This document shows, one piece after another, positions 9,541-19,745 of a stretch of 37,583 bases of DNA (its first letter is position 1; the number at the start of each line of letters is the position of its first letter). The notes beneath the pieces are model-generated. The model was not told where the DNA came from and ran no database searches. It saw only the letters and a program-made list of their open reading frames with translations. This stretch comes from Seminavis robusta (Eukaryota > Bacillariophyta > Bacillariophyceae > Naviculales > Naviculaceae): NCBI GenBank assembly GCA_903772945.1, contig CAICTM010001092.1:1-37583 (forward strand). The letters run 5' to 3'. The translations under genes were made by a program, and so were the position numbers.

Positions 9541-9972
9541 GACTGTGGCGTTGGTTGAGTTGTTGCTGCCGCCGTCCTTTGCCAATCAACCGCGGGTGCA
9601 GGACAGCAAGGAGTTCTCGGCACATCGTGGCAACCTAATGACAAGCTTGCAACTCCTCAAGAAGGGAATATCATCTTATTACCAGCTCGACAAAGTTCAT
9701 TGGAAGCCATATTCAGCTGCGAAGGTGGGATCACACTGGCCGCAGGAGAACCACCCGTCATTGTGATTGGCAGAGGTATCGACGAGGCTTGTATTTTGTG
9801 AGGGGGTAAACTAAACTACCACTTCGTTTGTCCGTTGCGCTGCAGGTCTCGCTGAAATTTCACGCCCACTGCAGGTCACCTGCCTTCGACAAGGGTGATG
9901 ACTAGCTATGAATCAGCAGCAGCATCGGTTAGAATTATTCAATGAGTTACAGTTGTGTTAATCCGCTACCCC
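9541..9972. other. Intergenic / possible relic tail
   Basis: Short frames only. One reads SLEAIFSCEGGITLAAGEPP and continues VIVIGRGIDEACIL to a stop at 9800, and may be the decayed end of the TPR gene, but this cannot be supported further. Confidence 0.25.
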
Positions 9973-12784
9973 TTAACGATCCTCCCTCTTGAGCTCATCC
10001 TCTCCCAACTCGTCATCCGATAACCGATCAAAAACCATGACCAGTTCACAATGATGACTATATGGAAACATATCCACGGGTTGAGCAAAGGTTGGTTTGA
10101 AGGGTCGCCCTCGGTACCGTTTGGATGCTGGTGTGCACAAGGCGGCAGCGTCCTTGGTCAAGCTGCCCGTTGGGTTGCAGGACACGTACACGAGGCGGTC
10201 AATCTGTGAAAATCCACGGATATGCTTAAGAACATCGAAATGCAATCCATCACGAGCTGGATCCACAATTGCCACAACCTTTTCGAAATTCCCAGCCTCG
10301 CGAGCCCGTTTCAGTTCCGCGTTCATGACGTGTTCAGCTCTGGCAGCCACCCACCGAGTCATTTCGTTCTGTTCCTTGTTGTCGTCTGATGAGGGCCCAA
10401 AGCCATTCAGGGTTGCATTGGCCTTGGCATCGTCAATGGCGGGAGCACTGATATCGACACCCACAACCTTCCCCACGACGCCTTCTTTCATTAACGTCAA
10501 ACTTTAGAAAGGCAAGACCGAGGATCCAATAAGATTTGTAAATCAACACGAGTCAGTGTTAACCCGCCTTTGCCACTCACACAAAGTGGCTCAGTCATTG
10601 CAGCACTTACCCAATTGTTCCAGTCCCACAGCAAACATCGAAACAAAGCGTTCCTTCCGGTTTGTCTGTGGCAACTTCTTTCACCTTGTCCGCAGCAATC
10701 TGGTAGAGAAGTTCTGCCGTTTCAGTATTGACTTGAAAGAATGCCCCGGGAGAGATTTGGAATGTGCATTTGCCCAGCTTTTCCTGCAAAAATTTGTCAC
10801 CATAAGCATGCTGTGCAAAAAGTAATATCAAGTGAGTTGGACGTCTGAACACAATCACGTCCATGTCTATGGTTTCAGCCAATAAACTACATGTACAAGT
10901 AAGTGCCCACCTACGTACCTGCACGGGATGTTCTGGCGTTGGCATGGAGATGCCGCCAAACTCTTGAAAGAAGATGGACGTGACTCGGATTGTCGTCGGC
11001 GTGTTCTTTGCTGCGTCCTCCTCTGTTTGCAACCAAGTTGACGGGGGTATGGTAACAGGCAGATCTTTATCCGTGAGCATTCCCATCAAACGCTCTTTCT
11101 CTTTTTCAAACACTTCGGGTTCATAATTATCAACGTCCGACGAATCTTTGGATCCTGCTCCGCCGGACAACGGGGCATGCATAAAGATGAGCATGCACTG
11201 GTTGGTGCGTCGTGAGGATCGCACCGTCAGAGTCCTCCAAAAGCCCGTATGTGTCTTGGCATTATAAGGCGGCATGGGACATGTCTGCAAGAATTCCTCC
11301 ACAATATCAATGACAGCGCAGGCTTCAGAGGGGATATTAGGACAGCACTTGGGATGTGATACACCACCACTCCATCCCCGTGCCATGGCTCCCACGGATG
11401 GGATCTTTTTCAGAGGAATCTTGGTCTCTTCTTTGTTGTTGTTATTTGTCGTGTCTTTTTGCGTGTTGGATGCATCGGCGGGTGTCTCTGCGGTGTTGGT
11501 CTCTTCTGCCTTTGCTTCTGGAGCTCCATCCATTTTGGCATCGGAATTGGAGCTAGTTTCAGCTGTACTCTCTTCTTGTTTGGTTGCTTCTTCGTTTGCT
11601 GGTTGCGACTGTTTCTCTGTCGTGCCGCTAGAATCTTGCGTTGTTTCTTCTTTTTTCATCTCGACATCCTGATCAGTTGCCTCCGTGGTGGTTGTCTCAT
11701 TCACCTTGTCATTGTTGTTTGTCGACGCGGGGGTACCAATAGAGGCTTTTGTTTCGGCTGGTACATACCGATATCCAAACGTGAATTCGCACTTGTTTCG
11801 TACCATACTCCTGGCGGGTATGACATCTTCCATGATAATGGGCCGGATCCCATTGAGCCATGCGTACGGCTTCACGGGTTTTCGATGTTTGTTTCGTTTG
11901 GCTTCTTTTTGAAGATCTCGAAACTTGCTTTTGATTTCCTTGACAACCTTCATGGCACACTTCTTGATCATGTCCTTTTGTTTGTGGTCGATCTGTTCGG
12001 GATACGTATTCCGCCACAGTGGAATCATGGCATTTTTGATTTCTTCCTCGGTAATGACGTGAGGTTCCGGTTCCGGCGCCCGTCGTTGTTGCATTCCCCG
12101 TTGTCGTTTGGAGAGAGAGTCGTCTGCAGTATTATTATCATCGTGTCTCCTCTTGTTAGGCCTTTCGTTGTCGTTTTCCATTTGATTAATTTTCTGTTCA
12201 CTGGCCGCATCCACCTGGTTGGCGGGAATGGCCCGAAGGCGGTCTCCCTTTTTGTTGGTGCATTGATTGTCGTGAATGTAGTTTATGAGAATGGGGACTT
12301 GGGATTCGTGTCCCAAAGTGACAATGACCCAACTATCGGTGGGAGGCTTTTTGGTTTTCTTGACTTCCACTTGACCCTTGCATCCGGCAACCCAGGAATT
12401 GACCATCTTGGTCAATCTCCTCTTGTCCAGAAACTTGAGACAATTCAGCACCATGACTTTGCGGTTGCTGTGGTCCCAAGATTCCTTACTATTATTAGTG
12501 TTGTTTTTGGTGGTATCCTCCTTATCATCTTTGGCTTCGACAACGGATTCTTTTTCATCCTTCGATTTCTCCTCATCATCATCCGCCTTTGCAGCATCTC
12601 CTTCTTCTTTCTTGACTTCCTCTTTCTTGACTTCCTCTTGCTTGATTTCCTCTTTCTTGTCTTGGGTGCTAGTAGATGCTTCCGCCACTGTTGGTGGATG
12701 ATCCTCCTCCTTTTTGACTGTCTTCGCTTCTGCCGACGATTCTTCGGTCCCTGCCATGGTCACGTCCTGTTCTTTCTCACTCAT
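9973..12784 (-). CDS. tRNA (uracil-5-)-methyltransferase, TRMT2A-like, three exons
   Basis: Model: complement of 9973-10501, 10611-10810 and 10919-12784, total 864 residues. Introns of 109 (GTAAGT...AAAG) and 108 bases (GTACGT...ACAG) fit exactly between conserved motifs. The first 100 residues are Lys/Glu-rich; a degenerate RRM follows (about 105-190, KVMVLNCLKFLDKR), as in animal TRMT2A. The TrmA/RumA-type methyltransferase core has ISPGAFFQVNTETAELLY (about 641-658), the SAM-binding DVCCGTGTIGL (680-690), VVGVDIS, DPARDGLHF (769-777), and VYVSCNP with the catalytic Cys797. DMFPYSHHCELV holds the expected general-base Glu841. DPAR replaces the usual DPPR. The family makes 5-methyluridine at position 54 of tRNA using S-adenosylmethionine. 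An unusually long Thr/Glu/Ala-rich insertion (about residues 365-460) lies before the core. No targeting peptide is evident, so cytosol or nucleus is likely. The start MSEKEQDVTM is the first ATG in the frame. The 108-base intron has no stop in frame, so its retention would still give a protein. Confidence 0.9.
10502..10610 (-). other. Intron 2 of the TRMT2A-like gene
   Basis: On the minus strand GTAAGT at 10610 and TCTAAAG ending at 10502 bracket 109 bases. Splicing completes the Gly codon of CGTGTIG-LTLMKE. The other intron is 10811-10918 (GTACGT to GCACAG). Confidence 0.85.
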
Positions 12785-13112
12785 CCTATGCTAGATCTGC
12801 TTGAAGTGATACGGTACGAGTAGAAAGCCACAATCCAACAACAGTCTCTAACACAAGCTTGATGAATGATGGATGTGATGACTGTGGTTTGAGCGACGTA
12901 AAGATCGACCAAAGATTTGGTTGGTTCTGGTTCAGACGCTGGTATCTACGGTATTAATAGAGCTAAGGATATCATCACTGGCGGACGCGTGGGTTCGGGA
13001 ATGATCGTGATTGCGATCTTTGATGACATGCTTGTTCTGGTTTCTTGGCACATGCTTGAGCAACACAACACGAGGAACAGATCACATCATTGGCTCGTCT
13101 GCTACCACCTGG
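12785..13112. other. Divergent promoter region
   Basis: This stretch of about 330 bases lies between the divergent TRMT2A-like gene and the small plastid-type gene. I see no distinct motif beyond AT-richer stretches. Confidence 0.3.
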
Positions 13113-13475
13113 ATGACAAGAAGGAGAATGATGACGATGATGCGTGTTGTGGAATGCCTACTCTTCGCTTTGCTGCTGTCGGTGGTTGCGACGGACGCCT
13201 TTAGCATCCGGCAACCTGCTTCGCTACTGCAGTCTCAAGGAAGCGTTGGCTACCAACATCATGATCCGCCACTGACGACACTGTTTTTGGCGGACGACAA
13301 GAGGGATGCCTCCCGTAGTGGTACCAAGCGAGACAGATTGGATCGTCTGGCCGAGTTGGAGGACTCTCGCGTCGAAACGGATAAGGGGTTCGTCGTACAA
13401 GCCGCTGGAGCCTTTGTGGCCATTATTGTCTTGGGAGTGGTCGCGGCCATTGCCATTTCGGGTGGACCTATTTGA
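13113..13475 (+). CDS. Small predicted plastid-targeted membrane protein, 120 aa
   Basis: I start at ATG 13113 (MTRRRMMTMMRVV); an in-frame start at 13011 would place 34 extra residues before the signal peptide. Residues 9-29 form a signal peptide (VECLLFALLLSVVATDA), and the predicted cleavage is followed directly by Phe30 (A-F-S-I-R-Q-P). A signal peptide cleaved before an aromatic residue, followed by a Ser/basic stretch, is the known bipartite signal for complex plastids in diatoms (the 'ASAFAP' rule). The mature part has a charged segment (DDKRDASRSGTKRDRLDRL) and one C-terminal transmembrane helix (GAFVAIIVLGVVAAIAIS) ending in GGPI. I do not recognise the family. A single-helix thylakoid or envelope protein is the likeliest role (inference). 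Confidence 0.65.
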   Translation: MTRRRMMTMMRVVECLLFALLLSVVATDAFSIRQPASLLQSQGSVGYQHHDPPLTTLFLADDKRDASRSGTKRDRLDRLAELEDSRVETDKGFVVQAAGAFVAIIVLGVVAAIAISGGPI

Positions 13476-14354
13476 TCAACTAGTACGCAGCAAGCCAGCT
13501 ATAGACAACAGCGGAAGCTTTAAAAGACGTCCGATGGCGGAGAGGACAGCAACGCACTGCTAATCAAACCTAGCTAAAAACTGCTGTAAGCATGGAAACG
13601 TATTCCTTCTAAAGTACTGTCTAGCTAGCTAGTTGAATGGACCACGGCAGTATCGTCTTCGTGGGCCGAGACACGTGTACTTCGTAGTCTGCCATGCAAC
13701 TGGTGATGGCATTCAAGGACACAGCTAGACTAGCTACTAGTAGCCAGTGGGAGGGCAATCCTAGCTAGCCAGTCATCCCACGACGGTCATCCTTGTAAAA
13801 TTCAGGGCTCCCGCCAAGGATACACCAGACTTCCGCAGGCTACCCCTGAACCGTGGGCTGAAGACCTTTATGGTGTAGCCACTCCTTAGTCTACATCCAT
13901 GGTTCATTAAGATAGCTCAACTGAAGATAACAAAAGGAAACCAATCATCTTATGTATAGTTAGTTAGTCATTCCGAGGAAGCTGGTGTTATGTATAGATT
14001 CTTGTTTCTGTGATCTCAGTCCCTTGGCGGCAAGGAAACCGAGATGGTTTTTGCGGTCATCATCCCTCGGCACTCGAAGTACGGTAGCCTGAAAGGGTAT
14101 GATGCATGTTATTAGTAGTCGTACGGTGCTGTACCTCTCTTTTTTGTTTCTTGTTTGTCTGTTTTCTGTTGTTTCTTTTGTTTTCCTGGTGAAGATTGGT
14201 TTCTCACAAAACACATTGATGATAGCAGTCCATCAATCAATATGTATATCAAGGTAACTTGACAGCCATGAATGCATGATGCATGTGATATTACATTCTA
14301 GCATGCGCCGATTGGTCGATACAAACTAGCTAGCTGGCTGGCTGGCTAGTTAGT
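13476..14354. other. Intergenic, no gene seen
   Basis: Nearly 900 bases with several CTAGCTAG runs (about 13560-13770 and 14325-14355) and a long pyrimidine-rich stretch (about 14130-14200). An 84-residue minus-strand frame at 13960-14214 has no recognisable features. This is the 3' side of both neighbours. Confidence 0.4.
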
Positions 14355-14897
14355 CTAGTTCATCTTTCGTGGCTGCTGGAGTGGCCTTGGCTGTTGATGA
14401 GTGCTTCGTGCCTTGTTTTCGGCGCGCATACGACGGTACTCGTCCCGTGCTTGGGTCCGCTGCTGGTTCTGGAGCAACGCCGTGTTAGGCGCCGCCGACA
14501 GGAGGAAGGGAACCAGATCGGTCGTCTTGAGTTGCTTGCCACTGTTGCGCTTGACACTGTTGACCGAGTGAAAGGCGGGATGTGGCTTTCCAACCAGGCC
14601 ATCTACTCGTCGCGCCTCCCAGCGTTTCTTGACATGACAAAAGCTGGAGCGAGCCTTTTCTTCGCGTTCTTCAAGCAAGGAGAGAGTGGCCATAATGTCC
14701 ACAAAGGTCTCTACGGCTTCTAGCTCGGCGGCCTCTTGTGCCGACGGAGGGAAGCTTTCATCGAGTGTTTCGTCTTGATACCCCTGAATGACATCATGGA
14801 TATCTTCTACCATGCAGGGGACGCCATCATTAAAGACCACCGCATTGGAGGAGCCAAAGGCTGGTTGAAAGGGGGTAGCCAACGGTGATAGGAGCAT
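14355..14897 (-). CDS. Small hypothetical protein with N-terminal PAM2-like motif
   Basis: 180 residues, one exon, ATG complementary to 14895-14897. The very N-terminus reads MLLSPLATPFQPAF. Residues 3-12 (L-S-P-L-A-T-P-F-Q-P) match the PAM2 consensus L-N/S-P-x-A-x-x-F-x-P, the peptide that binds the MLLE domain of poly(A)-binding protein. A second acidic, helical part (EAAELEAVETFVDIMATL) and a basic Gln/Arg-rich tail (RRMRAENKARSTHQQPRPLQ) follow. I do not recognise the rest. By motif it may be a translation or mRNA-decay regulator acting through PABP (inference). The name is left open. Confidence 0.65.
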   Translation of the reverse strand: MLLSPLATPFQPAFGSSNAVVFNDGVPCMVEDIHDVIQGYQDETLDESFPPSAQEAAELEAVETFVDIMATLSLLEEREEKARSSFCHVKKRWEARRVDGLVGKPHPAFHSVNSVKRNSGKQLKTTDLVPFLLSAAPNTALLQNQQRTQARDEYRRMRAENKARSTHQQPRPLQQPRKMN

Positions 14898-15444
14898 GGT
14901 GGATGGATATTATCAAAGAAGTGAGTACGTGGTTGGATGAGATCTCTGGCTCGATCTTTCTTTTTTATGTCAAAGATCAGGAAGATAGCAACCCAGCAAA
15001 CGAGATAGATACGAGATGGATACGAGTATGCCCCGGTATCACAGAAGAAGTTCCGGTTGGATTTGATTTGTTCTTTTTTGATGGGATTCCAATGCGAAGT
15101 TCGGCTCTTGTACTACAGTGATCGCTTCGGCTTGATGCCAAAGAAGAAGCTTGTCACCGATCGGAGCAGCACCAAGGCACCACAAAAGACCAAAGAAGAA
15201 GACTGGGAAGCGGAGTGTCACTTGCTTGATCGGCCACGCACGAGTTGGATCCAAAAAAGATACCATTTTGGTAAACACGAGTTCCCCATGACCAAAAGCT
15301 GGGAATGAGTGAGACATGCGAAAGAGGTCAGCAAAATTTTCAACCTCATTCGACGAAAGTCGAAAGAACACCCAGGCAACAAAAACAACGACGGAATAGG
15401 TTACTCGTGTATGCTTGTATGGTAGCCATTATTGATGATTGACC
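14898..15444. other. Divergent intergenic region
   Basis: About 550 bases between the divergent PAM2-motif gene and the second ankyrin/LRR gene. Short overlapping frames exist on both strands but show no family features. Confidence 0.35.
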
Positions 15445-17232
15445 ATGGTGTCCTCTTCGACGCCTCCCAGCCGCGCCAAGAGAAGAAGCTCCTCCCATGT
15501 AAACCATCGAACGGCGTGCACTCGACCGGACCGTCGCTTGGATCTTCGTGCCGCTCGACTAGAACTGGGCGATCTCATTGATTGGAAGTCTCCCGACCAG
15601 TCTTCCGCCGATGCCGAACTCTACTCCATTAGCACAGAACAAGAACAACGCGTCCTAGAATTGCTACGAACGCACAATACATTGGCGTCGGAATCCTTTT
15701 CCGACTGTCGACCCCTCAAGAACAAGTATCCGCCATTGGCATTTCTCGTGGAAAAGAATGCCTCTCTGCCGTGTATCCGAGAAGTCTTTGCCATGTTTCC
15801 GGGCGCCATTCACTACAAGGATCGATGGGGAAATACACCTCTACATTTTGCCTGCATGGCTCGAGCCAGTGCCGCTGCTATGGAATTTCTCGTCGAACGG
15901 GATCCCGATGCCAAGGCGTTGCCCAATCGAGTCGGATATTGTCCCCTTCATTTCATCTTGTCGGGACGCAGTGGAAGAGAATTGACGCGACAACATATTG
16001 ATGTCCTCTTGCCCCGAGCGCAACAGTCCTTGCTCATGACCAACGATTTGGGACTCACGCCATTGGATTTGTCGCTCAAAAGCAATCTATCTGCCACGGC
16101 ATTGGAGTATCTGTTTCAAGTTGCATCGGACAGTCGAACTATTTCGTCCTTTTCCGTTCCCGCGCGGACTGACGATGGTCGCTTTGGATTGAAACATGCC
16201 CGGGCTCTGGCCAATCTACTTCCCACCTTGACCACATTTACATACACGCAATGTCATGGGAAAATGTGGACCAACAAGGCATTTTGTCATTTAGTCAAAG
16301 CCATGGGGTGCAGTACTCAATTAGAAAAGGTAGTGATGGATGTCCCACGGAGAATACTCATTACCGATCCCGATGCACAACAAGCTCTGCAAGAAATGAT
16401 GGCCAATGCACCTAATCTACGAGAATTGACACTGCGGAATGAAGAACGATCCGGGATACTTCATCATGTGGAAGACGAATATGGCGATGACGGATGGATC
16501 GCCGCCTTGGTGCGAGGCTTTGAGATCAACCAAACCCTGGAACAATTAGTCCTCTACGGAGTCTGTCTCCAGAATGCGACACCACTCATGAACCTTTTGT
16601 CGGGGCCACATCAGCCCCAAACATTGCATCTATTGGGTCTCACTGTACTGAGCGACCTCGATAATATTCAACAGTATCAAGACCTGAGCAAGTGTCGGTG
16701 TGAAACAATCCTCCTCGAAGGACCCAACTGGGACCATCAGCTACTACCACAACTGGGCCAAATGCCACGGCTTGCACGACTACGGATTGCCTACACGGGA
16801 CCCTCAGATTTGTCCGTTCCACTGGCTTTGCTGATACAACAAAGTCCCTCCTTGAGGCATTTGGAAGTCTCGGCAGGATGTTGTGTCAAGAACCAAGACA
16901 GGCTCGTAGATGCCTTGCAGACCAGTGTAACGCTGGAAAAATACACTTACGCAAACGGCATGAATCGAGAATCCAAGGCGAGGATTGCCTATTACACCAA
17001 TCTGAACAAGTACGGAAGGAAACAAGCAAGTGCTTCCAATTTCTCCAAGTTAGATTTCGTCAATATGCTGGGTGCTGCTGCCGAAGATGAGGACTTGAAA
17101 CCATTTTGGCGACAGATCGATCTGTTCAACATCCACTTTGGGTTGCTCAGTCTAAACCCCAGTCTTTGGATTGGCGGACAGAGAGGATGTGAACGACATG
17201 AACATGAACAAGAGCTAATGATTCTGTGCTAA
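15445..17232 (+). CDS. Ankyrin plus leucine-rich repeat protein, 595 aa
   Basis: Starts at ATG 15445 (MVSSSTPPSRAKRRSSS); the frame opens six bases earlier at a TTG. A basic Ser-rich N-terminus is followed by two to three ankyrin repeats: PLAFLVEKNASLPCIREVFA, then DRWGNTPLHFACMARASAAA, then GYCPLHFILSGRSGRELTRQ, then DLGLTPLDLSLK. A ribonuclease-inhibitor-like leucine-rich region follows from about residue 220 (LEKVVMDVP, LRELTLRNE, LEQLVLYGVCL, LHLLGLTVL, LRHLEVSAG). The C-terminus has IDLFNIHFGLLSLNPSLW, which matches the closing motif of the paralogue at 6480-8816. It is a protein-interaction scaffold by family; no enzyme motif is present. The N-terminal cluster RAKRRSSS may be a nuclear signal (inference). 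Ends TAA... just 168 bases before the convergent alpha-kinase gene end. Confidence 0.85.
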   Translation: MVSSSTPPSRAKRRSSSHVNHRTACTRPDRRLDLRAARLELGDLIDWKSPDQSSADAELYSISTEQEQRVLELLRTHNTLASESFSDCRPLKNKYPPLAFLVEKNASLPCIREVFAMFPGAIHYKDRWGNTPLHFACMARASAAAMEFLVERDPDAKALPNRVGYCPLHFILSGRSGRELTRQHIDVLLPRAQQSLLMTNDLGLTPLDLSLKSNLSATALEYLFQVASDSRTISSFSVPARTDDGRFGLKHARALANLLPTLTTFTYTQCHGKMWTNKAFCHLVKAMGCSTQLEKVVMDVPRRILITDPDAQQALQEMMANAPNLRELTLRNEERSGILHHVEDEYGDDGWIAALVRGFEINQTLEQLVLYGVCLQNATPLMNLLSGPHQPQTLHLLGLTVLSDLDNIQQYQDLSKCRCETILLEGPNWDHQLLPQLGQMPRLARLRIAYTGPSDLSVPLALLIQQSPSLRHLEVSAGCCVKNQDRLVDALQTSVTLEKYTYANGMNRESKARIAYYTNLNKYGRKQASASNFSKLDFVNMLGAAAEDEDLKPFWRQIDLFNIHFGLLSLNPSLWIGGQRGCERHEHEQELMILC

Positions 17233-17399
17233 GAGAGATAGTGCAGTACGTCACTAAATAATCTACACAACTACATGCAAATAGTGTTCCTAGTAGTTAA
17301 GTTGGTTCAGTTTCATTCCCCACCTCGTTGTTCAACCCCATTAGCGATTGACATACTCGGGAGAAAATCCAAGGTGTTCTTTGATTTTCATTCATTCTT

Positions 17400-19520
17400 T
17401 CAGAACGGCGGAAGTCCCAAGCCCTTGCAGACAGCAGTGCATACATGATGCTTTCGAAAAGCCCGGAGCCCTTTCAATCCAAGATTGGTACCACCGTACA
17501 GCTTGCGGCTTCCCTTCTCCTTGCAATTGATGCAAGGATCCGTCAACTCGAACCTCGGATGCCGACCTTCTTCATTGAGCACACCTTGAAGGTCACACAC
17601 AATGAGTTTGTGGTCGGTTTGGACGTATACCCAGTGGGAAAAGGACTGAACGAAGTCGGATAGAAATACCTCCCCACAGGCGAGTTCCAATTTGCGCTCA
17701 TTTGGCGTCCGCTTCTTGACATACCCATTGTTGCTGTTGAACTTGGTGAACTTTCCTTTGAGGAAACCTTCCACTAGAAGTCCGCAAGCAGTACCGTCAT
17801 CATCAATGTATTCGTAGACACAGCAGTCCAAGAAGCGAATATCAGGGGTTCTCTGAGACGAGTCGACTGGAAGCAGGACGGGTGTTTTCTTGACTTCCCG
17901 ATTGAAGCTTTGCGCAAACTCGTTGGACTTCTGCTGTACACGGCAAAACGTTTCGTGAAACTTGACCCTCCGTTCCTCGTCCTCCAAGGAAATGGTTTCC
18001 TTGGCAACCATGGCCTTCCCCACTCGCTTGCGCTGCCCGTTGACTTCATAGAACATGTATGCCAAACGCTCGGCACCCTGTCCAAACGGAGACTTTTCAA
18101 TGTCAAAGCCCACAGAGTTAGCATGTCGAAACTTCATCTGCTTCCAAGGCCAGCTGTCTTTGTTACGGTATTTTTGGTGATCATAGCCCCAGCGAGAAAT
18201 GCCATCGAGGTATCGCGTGAACTTGCGCTCAGAGGTGGGAACTGACTTGCTTCGAAGCTCCACAGTCTTCTTTTCTCGGGGTGCCTTGGTGAGCCCCCCA
18301 GCAGTTTTCTCAGTTCTGGTGGCAGTGACACTCGTGGCAACAGTAGTGAACGCGCCGGTAAGTTGAGCTCCTGATAAAGCAGCGAATCGATAGGTCCCTG
18401 TGGAACCACGCTCTTCGACGGCCAACGCCAAACGCTGCAGTGCCCGAAAGTCCGAGTCCGAGTGCCCCAATCCAATGGCGTGAAAGCTAAAGTTGTCCTT
18501 CAAGTTGTCGGCGAGTCCCTGAAGCACTTGTTGCTGCAAACCAATAAACAGGGGGTCGTAGTCACTTGGCTTTCCATCGGAAAGGAAAATGCATGCATAC
18601 GATGGCAAGTCCTCGGGATCCAAGTCCTGCGCCGCCGACTGAGTCTCACGGTTGATAAGATCGGCGGCCACATTCAGTGAATAATAGTAGTTGCCATGGG
18701 ACTCGGGTATGGCATTTGTTTGACGATCCAGGAGATTATTGAACAGGATCCAATCCATGGGCTGTCGGTCGAAAATCAAGGTGCCGTTGTCATTCATTTC
18801 AATCACTGAAACCGCGTCGAGAATCTTGTCATTTCCACGCTGATACAATTGCTCCGCAATATACTCCAATGCTAGGACTCCGTAAGCAGCCTGCGATCGA
18901 TTTCGGAATCCCTTGACATCAGATTTTTTCATAGACCCGCTCTGATCAACAATGATGACGGAATGTGTCGCACAAACATGTGGATCGTGGCGCAGGGTCA
19001 TGAGATCCTGTTTGTGCTGTTGCAGCATCTCATCGGATATGGGTGCCCGTGAAATGGAAATGGGTTGCTTGTACGAAGTGATTTCTCGGGTACTTGTGGC
19101 GTCAGTAACATAGACAATGTTTCCATATGTGTACTTCCATGAAGCCCGGCCTGTTCTCCGGCATGGGTACCCTGGTGTCTTGACTCCGTACTTGACAGCA
19201 GCCTTCAAATCATGCACATCAATCTCTCGCAGCTCTCGACGCTCTCTACCATGCTTGGAGGACAGTACTATGAACTCGCTCGTGAGTCTTGTTATTTTTT
19301 CGCCAGTTTTCTCTTCGTCTTCGTTGTCGGCAGGGTCTTGTCCTTCGACAAACGATGGCAGTTGGTGGACTGTCTCTAGAACCGTGGCGAACCGGACCGT
19401 CTTGCGTTGCATATGGCTTGGTTTTCGTTTGACACCCGACATAGTCTTGGGAGACCTTCCAGGAGGCGTATTGGTCAGATCCACCACCACATTCAATACT
19501 TGCACTTCATCGTCGGCCAT
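17400..19520 (-). CDS. von Willebrand A domain alpha-kinase, 706 aa
   Basis: One exon, ATG at 19520 (MADDEVQVLN). Residues about 180-400 form a von Willebrand factor A domain with a complete MIDAS start (D192-Q-S194-G-S196), a GNYYYSLNVAADLI helix and IFLSDGKPSD. Residues about 450-706 are an atypical alpha-kinase (MHCK/eEF2-kinase type, PF02816). They show SPFGQGAERLAYMFYEV as the nucleotide loop, Lys507 in MVAKE, CDLQGV (Asp643), ELTDP (Asp661), YGGTNLG, and the zinc site HHVCTAVCKGLGLPPF at the C-terminus. This order matches Dictyostelium VwkA, which phosphorylates Ser/Thr in myosin-related regulation; the substrate here is unknown. The N-terminus has a basic patch (VKRKPSHMQRK). It shares a 225-base divergent promoter with the next gene. 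All the catalytic and zinc residues I can check are present. Confidence 0.93.
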   Translation of the reverse strand: MADDEVQVLNVVVDLTNTPPGRSPKTMSGVKRKPSHMQRKTVRFATVLETVHQLPSFVEGQDPADNEDEEKTGEKITRLTSEFIVLSSKHGRERRELREIDVHDLKAAVKYGVKTPGYPCRRTGRASWKYTYGNIVYVTDATSTREITSYKQPISISRAPISDEMLQQHKQDLMTLRHDPHVCATHSVIIVDQSGSMKKSDVKGFRNRSQAAYGVLALEYIAEQLYQRGNDKILDAVSVIEMNDNGTLIFDRQPMDWILFNNLLDRQTNAIPESHGNYYYSLNVAADLINRETQSAAQDLDPEDLPSYACIFLSDGKPSDYDPLFIGLQQQVLQGLADNLKDNFSFHAIGLGHSDSDFRALQRLALAVEERGSTGTYRFAALSGAQLTGAFTTVATSVTATRTEKTAGGLTKAPREKKTVELRSKSVPTSERKFTRYLDGISRWGYDHQKYRNKDSWPWKQMKFRHANSVGFDIEKSPFGQGAERLAYMFYEVNGQRKRVGKAMVAKETISLEDEERRVKFHETFCRVQQKSNEFAQSFNREVKKTPVLLPVDSSQRTPDIRFLDCCVYEYIDDDGTACGLLVEGFLKGKFTKFNSNNGYVKKRTPNERKLELACGEVFLSDFVQSFSHWVYVQTDHKLIVCDLQGVLNEEGRHPRFELTDPCINCKEKGSRKLYGGTNLGLKGLRAFRKHHVCTAVCKGLGLPPF

Positions 19521-19745
19521 GGTTCTTCGGTAAAAGCAACTAAGATTGTGGAGTTGTCATTGGCGCAAGTGGCTTGTTGGGCCGTTTGTTCTTCAAGTTG
19601 CCTGCCGTGACGAGTTTTTCACCTCTGGGTCTTGAGTTGGACGTCACGATTAGGCCGCAGAGGCTCCAGTTTAAAAGCCGCACACCTGCTCCAAATCTTG
19701 GCCACCCCACCACCACACCAAAAAGAAAGGGCAGAAGACGCGACA
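19521..19745. promoter_or_regulatory. Shared divergent promoter region
   Basis: 225 bases separate the ATGs of two divergent genes (alpha-kinase and membrane protein), so both promoters must lie here. No TATA-like box is obvious. Confidence 0.4.

Noticed and set aside
11459..12823. Long + strand open frame of 454 codons opposite the TRMT2A-like gene
   Set aside because: It is the antisense shadow of Lys/Glu/Asp-rich coding DNA; its Phe/Leu runs mirror the acidic repeats, and the minus-strand frame has all the catalytic motifs.
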